DNA of 64,000 bases, from the IMG/VR virus record IMGVR_UViG_3300046167_000709, positions 1-64,000 of that record; one strand, given 5' to 3'. The position numbers were made by a program, and so were the translations under genes. Positions 53,096 through 60,401 of this stretch are shown in pieces (the first letter of the stretch is position 1; each line of letters starts with the position of its first letter). Source of the DNA: a virus. The notes beneath the pieces were generated by a model. It was not told the DNA's origin. It did no database searches and worked only from the letters and a program-made list of their open reading frames with translations.

Positions 53096-53173
53096 GGGGG
53101 TGATTTGGTTTTGACGTGATAGAAAGCCTATATGGAACTATTACGGAAGACAGTTCGAATCTGTCCACCTCCA
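53096..53173 (+). ncRNA. RNA 3, tRNA/tmRNA tRNA-like-domain mimic
   Basis: 78 nt. GGGGGTG pairs with CACCTCC (one G-T), GACAG-TTCGAAT-CTGTC is a perfect T-arm, and the D region reads TTGGTTTTGACG without a stem, as in tmRNA where GG-TTTCGACG follows the acceptor. TGATAG with CTATTA (one G-T pair) makes the helix that in tmRNA leads to the mRNA-like domain, but here it closes a 15-base loop. So it looks like the tRNA-like domain of tmRNA with the rest removed. The 3' end reads ACTA, not ACCA. Confidence 0.5.
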
Positions 53174-53189
53174 CTAAAACAAATAAATT

Positions 53190-53444
53190 ATGGAAATTAA
53201 AGAAAAAGATTTAATAACTCTAGGTTTCGAGCGAACTGACGTGTCTGAGAAAGAATCTGGTGCTAATTCGTTTTATTATTATACATTAGATTTTGGTGAA
53301 AATAAAGTTGTAAGTCTTATTAGCTCAAGCAATGACGAAGTTGTGGACGATAATTGGGATTTATCAATATTTGAAGACGATAGTTTAGCAATAAAAAAGC
53401 TAGAAGATTTAATTAGTTTTATAACTATAATGAAAAAAAATTAA
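53190..53444 (+). CDS. Early acidic protein (84 aa)
   Basis: An 84-residue acidic protein (MEIKEKDLITLGFERTDVSE, FYYYTLDFGENKVVSL) directly after the RNA cluster. Predicted beta layout, net negative, a possible nucleic-acid mimic, but this is only composition. No family recognised. Confidence 0.5.
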   Translation: MEIKEKDLITLGFERTDVSEKESGANSFYYYTLDFGENKVVSLISSSNDEVVDDNWDLSIFEDDSLAIKKLEDLISFITIMKKN

Positions 53445-53463
53445 TTCAAAAGAGAAATAAATT

Positions 53464-53709
53464 ATGAGTGAATACAACGGATGGACAAACTACGCCACAT
53501 GGCGTGTAAATTTAGAAATATTAAGCGACATAGAGTTTGAGAACAAAACGTCGGTAGATGACCTAAAAGAAATAGTAGAAGACTGTGTATTTAACAATAC
53601 AGTGGAAAAAGATTGTTTAGCAGCGGATTACGCTAGAGCTTTTGTATCTGAGGTTAATTTCTACGAAATAGCTCAGAGTATTAACGAAGAATTAGAATTA
53701 CAATCATAA
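53464..53709 (+). CDS. Early protein of the NGWTNYATW family (DUF7249-like)
   Basis: An 81-residue protein with NGWTNYATWRVNLE near its start, a pattern I recall as a small phage/prokaryote family (DUF7249) of unknown function. The remainder is acidic and helical. Its stop codon overlaps repeat R7. Confidence 0.65.
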   Translation: MSEYNGWTNYATWRVNLEILSDIEFENKTSVDDLKEIVEDCVFNNTVEKDCLAADYARAFVSEVNFYEIAQSINEELELQS

Positions 53710-53740
53710 TACGACGACTATTGGATAATATTAATGTAAC
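53698..53740 (+). promoter_or_regulatory. Early promoter-like repeat R7
   Basis: TTACAATCATAATACGAC, then CTATTGGATAATATTAATG. It overlaps the end of the previous gene and is about 20 bases before the ATG at 53759. Confidence 0.68.
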
Positions 53741-53758
53741 AAATAAAAAATTATAACT

Positions 53759-53899
53759 ATGAAAATCAAAGGATTAACAGAACAAGACTGTGCTTTTGTG
53801 TACTATGTCTTGCGAGACTGGTCACAAAACCATGAAAATTATGACGAACAAGATGTAGATGATGTCTACCAAATTGCTAAAAAATTTAAAACTTACTAA
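53759..53899 (+). CDS. Small acidic early protein (46 aa)
   Basis: A 46-residue acidic protein (MKIKGLTEQDCAFVYYVLRD, then ENYDEQDVDDVYQIAKKF) first behind repeat R7 and 2 bases before the next gene. Unknown function. Confidence 0.5.
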   Translation: MKIKGLTEQDCAFVYYVLRDWSQNHENYDEQDVDDVYQIAKKFKTY

Positions 53900-53901
53900 A
53901 T

Positions 53902-54048
53902 ATGAAATACCTTTATCAAGAGTTAGACAGCTTACTAAGTACTATTATGTACTCAGACGAAGGCGGTTTAGATGATCTATATGATGATCTATACTTCGAA
54001 GACATTTTAGAAACATGTAAAGAAATTGCAAAATATATAGAAGAATAA
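53902..54048 (+). CDS. Small acidic early protein (48 aa)
   Basis: A 48-residue strongly acidic helical ORF (YSDEGGLDDLYDDLYFED). It lies between two packed small genes. Acidic composition is compatible with DNA mimicry but this is not tested. No family. Confidence 0.5.
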   Translation: MKYLYQELDSLLSTIMYSDEGGLDDLYDDLYFEDILETCKEIAKYIEE

Positions 54049-54052
54049 ACAT

Positions 54053-54302
54053 ATGAGATCAAATTTATTATCTCGGCTAAAGCCCGAGTTTAAAAAAGGC
54101 TTGGAAGACAACAAGGTTAGATATCCTGATATGACTAACGATATTGAGTTCTTACTTACTCAATTATTTTACTACGACGACTTAACTGTTCGTCAAGTGT
54201 TAAACATTTTTGTGTTCTCTGACATGGAGTACCTTGACAGAAAAAGCTTTCGACTGGCGTTATGGTGAAGACGTATTCGAAATTGAAAACAATGTAGCAT
54301 AA
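54053..54302 (+). CDS. Early protein, frameshifted near its end
   Basis: The first frame gives 71 residues (MRSNLLSRLKPEFKKGLEDN to about MEY). Skipping one base near 54233 continues LTEKAFDWRYGEDVFEIENN and ends at the TAA joined to the next ATG (TAATG at 54300-54304). The joined protein has about 82 residues; helical, with acidic end. A one-base insertion is the simplest reading. Function unknown. Confidence 0.5.
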
Positions 54303-54526
54303 TGGCTATGTGCGAATTGACGCTTGCAGATATTAAGAATAGAGCAAGCAATAAAGCTTTTGCAAAAGTTACAATATTAACTTTAGATATTGAAACTTAC
54401 AAGAAAGACTTGAGAACAGGTAATATCGGAGGTGTTACGTACGAGGAGTTTGAGCAAATAGTAGAAGGTTATAAAAAAGAACTACAAGTATGGAATTACA
54501 TTACAGAATTAATAGAAAAACAATAA
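54302..54526 (+). CDS. Early protein (74 aa)
   Basis: A 74-residue helical protein (ELTLADIKNRASNKAFAK, then EEFEQIVEGYKKELQVW) whose ATG overlaps the previous stop. No family recognised. Confidence 0.5.
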   Translation: MAMCELTLADIKNRASNKAFAKVTILTLDIETYKKDLRTGNIGGVTYEEFEQIVEGYKKELQVWNYITELIEKQ

Positions 54527-54527
54527 C

Positions 54528-55040
54528 ATGAGTAAAAAACTAATCACAGACGAACTAATTAACGAAAGACTAGAAGCTAAAGGCTTCGGTGAAAAGCAGA
54601 TTAATGACGAAGATCTAGCTAAAGAATCAGTATTAAAACATTTTGGTGTAGAATTTACAGATGACTATTCTAGCAACGCAGACTTTTATATATACGAAGA
54701 GTCAACAGCTGATGGCTACTCAGTGTTTATAGCTACGTATGACCAGAATTCTATTAATATAAACGAAAACGTATACTATTATGACAGCGATCTAGGCGAC
54801 GCTCTTGAAGAACATATTAGATATTCTAACGGCGACGAAGAATACCCAGAAATTATATATGTAGATGATCTTCACCAGCAATTCATTGACGATGCTATCA
54901 ACCAGTTATTCGAGTATCTAGCTGAAAGATTCGAAGAAGAAGTTATAGACGAGCTAAAAGACGAAGGGTATGTATATGATGAACCTACACCTAAAACAAC
55001 AGCAGAATTAATAAACGAAGTAAATAATATATTAAACTAA
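54528..55040 (+). CDS. Acidic early protein (170 aa)
   Basis: A 170-residue protein with about a quarter Asp/Glu (for example SNADFYIYEESTADGY, then DSDLGDALEEHIRYSNGDEE). It is a larger member of the early region and strongly negative. Possible inhibitor or DNA mimic, inferred from charge only. No domain recognised. Confidence 0.5.
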   Translation: MSKKLITDELINERLEAKGFGEKQINDEDLAKESVLKHFGVEFTDDYSSNADFYIYEESTADGYSVFIATYDQNSININENVYYYDSDLGDALEEHIRYSNGDEEYPEIIYVDDLHQQFIDDAINQLFEYLAERFEEEVIDELKDEGYVYDEPTPKTTAELINEVNNILN

Positions 55041-55042
55041 TT

Positions 55043-55306
55043 ATGACAGAGACAGAACAAAAATTACCAAATTGGTTTAACGGTTCTTTATACAAGACAG
55101 GTGAATCAGTTAAAAATCCTTTCAGTGGAGAGGTGTATGAATTAAACAATGTAGAGTTAAGTATGTATGACTTTTTAGTCGGATGTGCTACATTATTTGA
55201 AAGATCATCTAACAGAGTTAACGACAATATGATAAGAGATTATGAAAAAGGTATCAGATGGTTTAGGCAAAATAACCCTGAAGCTTACATGGCTCTACTA
55301 GATTAA
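55043..55306 (+). CDS. Early protein (87 aa)
   Basis: An 87-residue protein (KLPNWFNGSLYKTGESVKNP, then YDFLVGCATLFERSS, end RWFRQNNPEAYMALLD). It sits 2 bases after the acidic gene; its stop at 55306 abuts repeat R8. I recall similar small proteins in phages; function unknown. Confidence 0.55.
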   Translation: MTETEQKLPNWFNGSLYKTGESVKNPFSGEVYELNNVELSMYDFLVGCATLFERSSNRVNDNMIRDYEKGIRWFRQNNPEAYMALLD

Positions 55307-55350
55307 TTACAAACTAAATACGATTAACATCGGATAATAATAATAACAAT
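55307..55350 (+). promoter_or_regulatory. Early promoter-like repeat R8
   Basis: TTACAAACTAAATACGAT, then AACATCGGATAATAATAATA. It is the most diverged copy (TCGG instead of TTGG) and lies 16 bases before the KTSC gene at 55366. Confidence 0.65.
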
Positions 55351-55365
55351 TAAATTAAATAACTT

Positions 55366-55599
55366 ATGAACAAATTAATTTTACCAATGCAGACTGTAGA
55401 AGTCAACTCAACCGCTATACAAAAGGCTGATTATGAGTATGATAGCTATAAACTAACCTTGACGTATACAAACGGTAGTTCTTACAGCTATACTAAAGTT
55501 CCAAACTTTGTATTCGAAGGCTTGAGATTATCTCAATCTAAAGGCAAGTTTATTAACAAGCACGTACTATCAACTTATAACTATAGAAGAGTATCATAA
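55366..55599 (+). CDS. KTSC-domain protein
   Basis: A 77-residue protein matching the KTSC pattern: an early VEVNSTAIQKADYEYDSYKL, then LTLTYTNGSSYSYTKVPNFV and a GKFINKHVLSTYNYRRV end. KTSC domains are small, often in phage or lysyl-tRNA synthetase contexts, with unclear function. It overlaps no gene and is followed without spacing by the next ORF. Confidence 0.75.
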   Translation: MNKLILPMQTVEVNSTAIQKADYEYDSYKLTLTYTNGSSYSYTKVPNFVFEGLRLSQSKGKFINKHVLSTYNYRRVS

Positions 55600-55878
55600 A
55601 TGACAGATAAAGAAATGAGCAAGTTGGCTGATCTTATTGTAGACAAGATAATCGAAAGACAAAAAGCTTATGACGAAGAGTTTAAGGCCGATATTCAATC
55701 AATGGTAGATGAAAATACCAATATTGAGTTCGGCACTATAACTCAAGACGAGCTTATAATCGAAGAGATTGACAGTCTTCAAGAAACATTAGACAGACTA
55801 GAAACAGAAGAAAATTACGAAGCTGCAAGAATCGTAGCAAATAAAATTAAACACTTAAAAAACAAATATAAACTATGA
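55600..55878 (+). CDS. Coiled-coil protein with UVR-like helices
   Basis: A 92-residue helical protein. The C-terminal part (LQETLDRLETEENYEAARIV and NKIKHLK) resembles a UVR-type helical hairpin that links to DNA repair proteins, followed directly by the ligase gene (ATGA overlap). It may bind a repair partner. Tentative. Confidence 0.5.
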   Translation: MTDKEMSKLADLIVDKIIERQKAYDEEFKADIQSMVDENTNIEFGTITQDELIIEEIDSLQETLDRLETEENYEAARIVANKIKHLKNKYKL

Positions 55879-56714
55879 TAAAACCAATGCTCGCATACAA
55901 AGTAGACAAAAAACCTGTCGACTGGTCCGAGAAAGTATTCATACAACCTAAGCTTGACGGTGTTCGTTGTATATTCACTAAAGACGGTGCATACTCTCGT
56001 ACAGGTAAAGAATTTAAAAACCTAGCTCACTATTAAGTATGATCTAACAGATTTTTTCAGAAAACATCCTAACGTAATACTAGACGGTGAGTTGTATAAT
56101 CATGCTCTAAAGGACGATTTTGAAAAGATCATATCATTAGTCAGAAAACAAAAACCGACTGATCAGGACGCGCGTGACGCAGCAGCATCTTGTACAATAT
56201 CATGTGTATGATGGTATTCACAATATGCTACACGACGTTAATTACGAAGATCGTTTTAATTGGCTAACTCGTTACTTGCCTATCGCAGCTACAATGACAC
56301 TTATTAAAAATACAGTTGTTGATAGCTATGATGAAGCTAAAATGTTACACAATGTACACTTAGCTCAAGGTTACGAAGGCTCTATGTTACGTCTTAACAA
56401 AAAGTATGAGCATAAACGTTCTTACAATTTGCAGAAGTTCAAAGACTTCAGTGACACAGAAGCTACTATTGTAGGCTATGAAGCTGGCAAAGGTAAGTTT
56501 ACAGGTCTTATTGGCAAGTTCTTAATGCTAGATGATGACGGCAATGAGTTTGGCTGTCCTATTGGTAAAGGTTACAACTTTCGCAGATCGTAAAAATATA
56601 CTAGACAATATACACGACTATATCGGTCAGCGTGCTACCTTTACTTATTTTCAACGAACACAAGCAGGTTCTTACAGACATCCGCTTTTTAAAACATTAC
56701 GCAATTATGAATAG
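55875..56714 (+). CDS. ATP-dependent DNA ligase, broken by three one-base frame changes
   Basis: The gene seals nicks in replicating DNA. Motif I is QPKLDGVRC with K26 as the adenylated Lys; motif III is ILDGELY; motif IV is YEGSMLRL; motif V includes KFKDFSDTEATIVG and the C-terminal part ends TFTYFQRTQAGSYRHPLFK. The frame moves by one base after 56031, near 56170-56200 and near 56575, always as if one base was inserted. The joined length of about 280 residues is typical of small phage ligases. It overlaps the previous gene by ATGA. Confidence 0.8.
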
Positions 56715-56913
56715 AGATAAACACATATGGGAAGGCTGGACAGTCGGTGACTTTATAGACGATATAGAAGTTACATTTAATTATCGATCAAAGTATTCTA
56801 ACTTTTGGAAATCTAAAGAAGAGCTTAAAAAATGGGTTGCATCAGAACAGCCTTATTACAAAAAGCATATACCAGAAGTTTATAACTATTTCTTAAAAAA
56901 ATCAGGACTATGA
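56707..56913 (+). CDS. Small early protein (68 aa)
   Basis: From the ATG at 56707, 68 residues (MNRDKHIWEGWTVGDFIDDI, then KYSNFWKSKEELKKWVASEQ). Helical and Lys/Trp-rich. A longer frame starting at 56632 would lie inside the ligase. The 8-base overlap with the ligase fits the local style. Family unknown. Confidence 0.55.
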   Translation: MNRDKHIWEGWTVGDFIDDIEVTFNYRSKYSNFWKSKEELKKWVASEQPYYKKHIPEVYNYFLKKSGL

Positions 56914-57017
56914 GTAAACTTATATGGAAACTATACAATGAAAATATGATAAGTGAAGAGGTTGTACATCAACTTCTTGACTGTCATTACAACAGAGTTA
57001 ATAATAAAAAATACTAA
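56910..57017 (+). CDS. Possible 35-residue protein
   Basis: A 35-residue ORF (MSKLIWKLYNENMISEEVV) with ATGA overlap to the previous gene and a stop that overlaps the next ATG. The double coupling supports it despite its length. Unknown function. Confidence 0.45.
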   Translation: MSKLIWKLYNENMISEEVVHQLLDCHYNRVNNKKY

Positions 57018-57491
57018 TGAATATATTTTATTTACACGAAAACCCATACTTAGCTGCTACATACTTTTATGATAAGCATAAGGTTAAGATGATACTAGAG
57101 TGTGCTCAAATGCTTTGTACAGCTCATCACGTATACGGAAATGGTGACAATGTACCTTATAAGAAAGCACATTTAAACCATCCGTCTACAATATGGGCTA
57201 GATCAAGTAAGTCAAACTACTATTGGCTATACGATCATATGTTGAGTATTGGTAAACAATATACTAAGCGATATGGTAAGTATCATCTTAAGTATTGAAA
57301 AATGTAGAGAAGCTTTAGCTTTTGCTCCAGCTGGTATGCCTGACACTGGTTTTACAGAACCACCACAATGTATGCCTGATGAATATAAAGTTGAAGGCGA
57401 TAGTGTATCAGCGTATTGGAATTATTATGAAGCTGAAAAAGTTTCAGTAAGAAACAAAGGTGAAGCTATAATAACAAGACCAAATGGGTAG
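57017..57491 (+). CDS. Conserved DKHKVKM-type phage protein, frameshifted
   Basis: The first frame reads MNIFYLHENPYLAATYFYDK then HKVKMILECAQMLCTAHH; a one-base skip near 57290 continues SIEKCREALAFAPAGMPDTG and PPQCMPDEYKVEG. Together they look like one conserved phage protein of about 157 residues, near replication genes. Similar proteins are often called pyrimidine-dimer glycosylase-like or hypothetical; I do not accept a specific activity. The true C-terminus may lie in a third frame. Confidence 0.5.
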
Positions 57492-57609
57492 AACTAGAGA
57501 ATTATTTGAACAAATGAGGTTGGAGACAGAAAATGATTATAATAATAATCATATTTTTTACCAACAATTAATACCAACCGAGGACTATGACAACAGCCCT
57601 CGAATATAA
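57484..57609 (+). CDS. Possible small protein (41 aa)
   Basis: An ORF of 41 residues (MGRTRELFEQMRLETENDYN), acidic and Asn-rich, overlapping the previous gene by 8 bases. Its end lies inside GTGACA element copy 4. Weakly supported. Confidence 0.4.
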   Translation: MGRTRELFEQMRLETENDYNNNHIFYQQLIPTEDYDNSPRI

Positions 57610-57630
57610 ATAGTAATAGGCTTATGTCAC
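57587..57630. promoter_or_regulatory. GTGACA element copy 4, over the start of the HTH gene
   Basis: Read on the minus strand: GTGACATAAGCCTATTACTA at one end and GGGCTGTTGTCAT at the other, 44 bp. It covers the ATG at 57624 of the helix-turn-helix gene. Occupancy would block translation initiation or transcription start, so autoregulation is an attractive inference. Confidence 0.6.
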
Positions 57631-58244
57631 ACGAAAGAAACCTTGATTATCTTATCAAGAGACGTATCATATATCGTAGATCACCGATCACAGATCAACC
57701 AACAGAGTCGTTTGACTGGGGTGATTACTATGAAGATGGTACATATGAATGCTATGAATTATTTCGTAGCAAAGCTAAGATAACAACATATAAATCTCTT
57801 AAGTGGCATATGCTTGTTCTATGGTATTTAAACCCTCAACTAGATCAAGACGAGTTTCAAGCTTTATTTAAGTATATATGTAACAAGCGCACTGGTTTTA
57901 TAACATTTAATGTTAATGAATCGTTGCTATACACAATGGTATACGAAGTGAGTATGATGGATCTAGATCAACCACCAAGAAATAAACAACGTAAGATTAT
58001 CTTCAAAGAGTTTTGTAAACTAACAACTGAAGAAAAATTAAGTGTTGTAGGTAAAATGGTAGGTAGATCTAAAACAGTACACGAAGATGATATATACCAG
58101 TGCATGTTAGATATACACGATATGGGTAAGAAAATAACAATAGCAAACATAGCTAAATTATTAGATTGCTCAGCTAGAACGATACATAGAAATATGGGTA
58201 TGGATCTTAAGAAAGAAAAAGAATTACTAAACAAAGAATTATGA
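57624..58244 (+). CDS. Helix-turn-helix protein, candidate regulator
   Basis: A 206-residue protein. Residues about 20-110 are an aromatic/helical domain (KWHMLVLWYLNPQLDQDEFQ) and the C-terminus has a clear helix-turn-helix: ITIANIAKLLDCSARTIHRN at about 176-195. It probably binds DNA as regulator or initiator. Its start codon lies in GTGACA element copy 4. No sigma or primase motif is seen. Conserved in similar phages as far as I recall. Confidence 0.65.
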   Translation: MSHERNLDYLIKRRIIYRRSPITDQPTESFDWGDYYEDGTYECYELFRSKAKITTYKSLKWHMLVLWYLNPQLDQDEFQALFKYICNKRTGFITFNVNESLLYTMVYEVSMMDLDQPPRNKQRKIIFKEFCKLTTEEKLSVVGKMVGRSKTVHEDDIYQCMLDIHDMGKKITIANIAKLLDCSARTIHRNMGMDLKKEKELLNKEL

Positions 58245-58351
58245 AACAAGACTTTAACGAGTGGATGGCAAGCATAGGTAATATATACTACGCCGATAAC
58301 AGGCTAATGTCACAAGCTTTTGAAAAACTAGAAGATTATGAAGAAATATAA
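58241..58351 (+). CDS. Small protein (36 aa)
   Basis: A 36-residue ORF (MKQDFNEWMASIGNIYYADN) with a 4-base overlap to the previous gene and 14-base overlap to the sigma factor gene. Tight packing supports it. Function unknown. Confidence 0.45.
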   Translation: MKQDFNEWMASIGNIYYADNRLMSQAFEKLEDYEEI

Positions 58352-59101
58352 TGTACCAAATTACGTAAGATATAAAAACGATGTTAAAACATCAATAGCA
58401 AATCTTGAAGGTAAAATGTGGGACGAATATACTCGTGACGAACTTATAATAAAGTTTATGCCTCTTGTAGAAAATCTAGCACGTAAGTTTTCAACTACGC
58501 AGCAAGCGTCAGGGGTTTTAAGTATTAATGATTTATTGCAGATAGGTAATGAAGGTTTGATTAAAGCTGTAGACAAGCTTGACTGGGAAATGCTAAATGA
58601 ATCTGAAGATATTGAAAAGACATTAAAATCATTTTTCAGTAAACGTATAAAAGGTAATATAAGACGTAGAATTGATATGATGCGTGGCGATATACGTATA
58701 CCAGAGCATAAGCTAAATGAAATACGTAAAAACCCAAAAGACAAAGTTATGGTTGCTATGTTTTTTAATTCAGTGTTTTTAAGTATCGATGCTCAAGTTA
58801 CTAACGATGATGAAGATAATATGATGCATCAAATACCTGATAAATCAGAGCCATATAATATACAGTTAATGAATGTGTATTTAAAAGGTTTAATGCAGAA
58901 GCATTTAACTGGTAATGAATACGAAGTGTTGAGACTAAGTTACGGTTTAGACTGTGACAAAGCACTCAGCTAAAGAAATTGCTAGCATCTTAAATATAAA
59001 CGGTGTTAGCTCTTATGTACGAGTATCTGAGCTTAAAAAAGCAAGCGGTACAGAAATTAATTGACAATGTAGATCACTCGCAAGTGCTTGATATATTGTA
59101 A
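58338..59101 (+). CDS. Sigma-70 family factor, broken by two one-base insertions
   Basis: Region 2 is visible: LIIKFMPLVENLARKF, then SINDLLQIGNEGLIKAVDKL and SFFSKRIKGNIRRRIDMM (-10 binding and melting). Region 4 starts at YEVLRLSYGLDCDK and continues, after one skipped base, HSAKEIASILNINGVSSYV, and after a second skip in an A6 run, KKQAVQKLIDNVD. Joined length is about 254 residues. It should redirect host RNA polymerase, perhaps to late or middle promoters. Breaks look like added bases in A-runs. Confidence 0.8.
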
Positions 59102-59142
59102 GTTAAATGTAAATCAATAACCAAATATGTAATTATAATAGT

Positions 59143-59668
59143 ATGACCTTAAACGAAAAGTTAGCAACAATTCAGACAAAGTTTAAATCGAAAAAAAGTA
59201 GATTTAACTCATTCGGCAAATACAACTTCCGGTCGGCCGAAGACATTCTCGAAGCAACAAAGCCCTTTCTATTAGAGTTAGGAGTATCAGTGACTATTCA
59301 AGAAATGTTGGAAGAAATAGCTGGTTTGCCTATAATGGCATCAACCTGCTATATTGAGTGACGGTGAGAGTGAAATGTCAGCTACAGCTATAGTTGGAGT
59401 TGATCTAAATCAAAAAGGTATGAACGTACCTCAGCAGTTTGGATCAGCATCTAGTTACGCTAAAAAGTATGCGCTTGGAAATTTATTTCTAATCGATGAT
59501 ACAGCAGACAGTGATGCGACAAACACTCACGGTAAAGGTAAAGCAGCCAAACCTAAGTTAGAAGGAGCTGCATTAACGAAAGCAAAAGCTTTCATCAAGT
59601 CAGGTGGTAGTCTAGAAGCTATTAAGAAAAAGTATGATATACCAGCTGCAACATTAAAAACGTTATAA
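59143..59668 (+). CDS. ERF-family single-strand annealing protein, frameshifted
   Basis: A recombination protein that anneals complementary single strands. The first frame reads KLATIQTKFKSKKSRFNSFG and KYNFRSAEDILEATKPFLLE; then one extra base near 59350 (ACCTGCTATA) hides the join to ILSDGESEMSATAIVGV and FGSASSYAKKYALGNLFLID, the conserved ERF core. The C-terminus is a Lys/Ala tail with a predicted DNA-binding helix. It pairs with the exonuclease that follows without spacing. Confidence 0.75.
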
Positions 59669-60399
59669 TGAAGAGAAAAGATGAGTTAAACAAGTTGAGA
59701 GAAGATGAACATTACTATGGTAAGTTTGGAAAACAATTCCTAAGTAATTCAGATATCTCGACCTTATTAACAAATCCTTTGGCGCTAGGGAAACCAATGA
59801 AACCGATCCCTGCATTCCTAGTTGGAGGCTATTTTCATACAGCTATTCTTGAACCACATAAGCTCAAGAACTTTAAGATAATAGAAACAACGACTAGGAA
59901 TACCAAAGCGTACAAAGAGATCTCAGACGGAGAGCTTTGCTTATTACAACACGAAGTAGATCAAACAGAGTTACTAGTAGACAAAATGATGTCTAATGAA
60001 ATCTGTAGAAATTTAATACGTGGTGAGAACGTAGAGTACGAAGTACCTGGGATTGCTGAAATATTCGGTAACCAATGGAAAGGTAAAGCAGATATTGTTA
60101 ATCACGATGAGAAGTTAGTCATTGATTTAAAAACAACTGCAGATATTTCTAAGTTTCAATATTCAGCATCAAAGTACAATTACAACAGTCAAGCTTATAT
60201 ATACCAAAAGCTGTTTGGTTATGAAATGATCTTTATGGTCATAGATAAAAACACACATCAAATAGGTATATATGACTGTTCTGATAAGTTCCTTTCTTAT
60301 GGAGAGGAAAAAGTTCAGCAAGCAAGTGAAGCTTACAATTTATTTTTTAAAAACCCGGACTTTAAACCGGAAAATTATTTTATTAACAAAACCCTATAA
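59668..60399 (+). CDS. PD-(D/E)XK exonuclease, RecE/YqaJ-like
   Basis: A 243-residue 5'-3' exonuclease candidate. LGKPMKPIPAFLVGGYFHTA carries the N-terminal His; GKADIVNHDEKLVIDLKTT gives the D...DxK catalytic pair; and YNYNSQAYIYQKL supplies the Q-x-x-x-Y motif of this fold. It starts on the ERF stop codon, the usual arrangement of a phage two-component recombination system: exonuclease makes 3' tails, ERF anneals them. Confidence 0.78.
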   Translation: MKRKDELNKLREDEHYYGKFGKQFLSNSDISTLLTNPLALGKPMKPIPAFLVGGYFHTAILEPHKLKNFKIIETTTRNTKAYKEISDGELCLLQHEVDQTELLVDKMMSNEICRNLIRGENVEYEVPGIAEIFGNQWKGKADIVNHDEKLVIDLKTTADISKFQYSASKYNYNSQAYIYQKLFGYEMIFMVIDKNTHQIGIYDCSDKFLSYGEEKVQQASEAYNLFFKNPDFKPENYFINKTL

Positions 60400-60401
60400 T
60401 T

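Noticed and set aside
52947-53174. A 75-residue minus-strand ORF across the RNA cluster
   Set aside because: It is the reverse reading of the tRNA-like RNAs; its VDRFELSS-type residues are typical of antisense T-arm sequence and there is no promoter or neighbour on that strand.
58305-58316. A fifth GTGACA element (GGCTAATGTCAC)
   Set aside because: Only one half-site of 12 bases is present, inside coding sequence, and no matching second arm lies 44-46 bases away; it may be chance.
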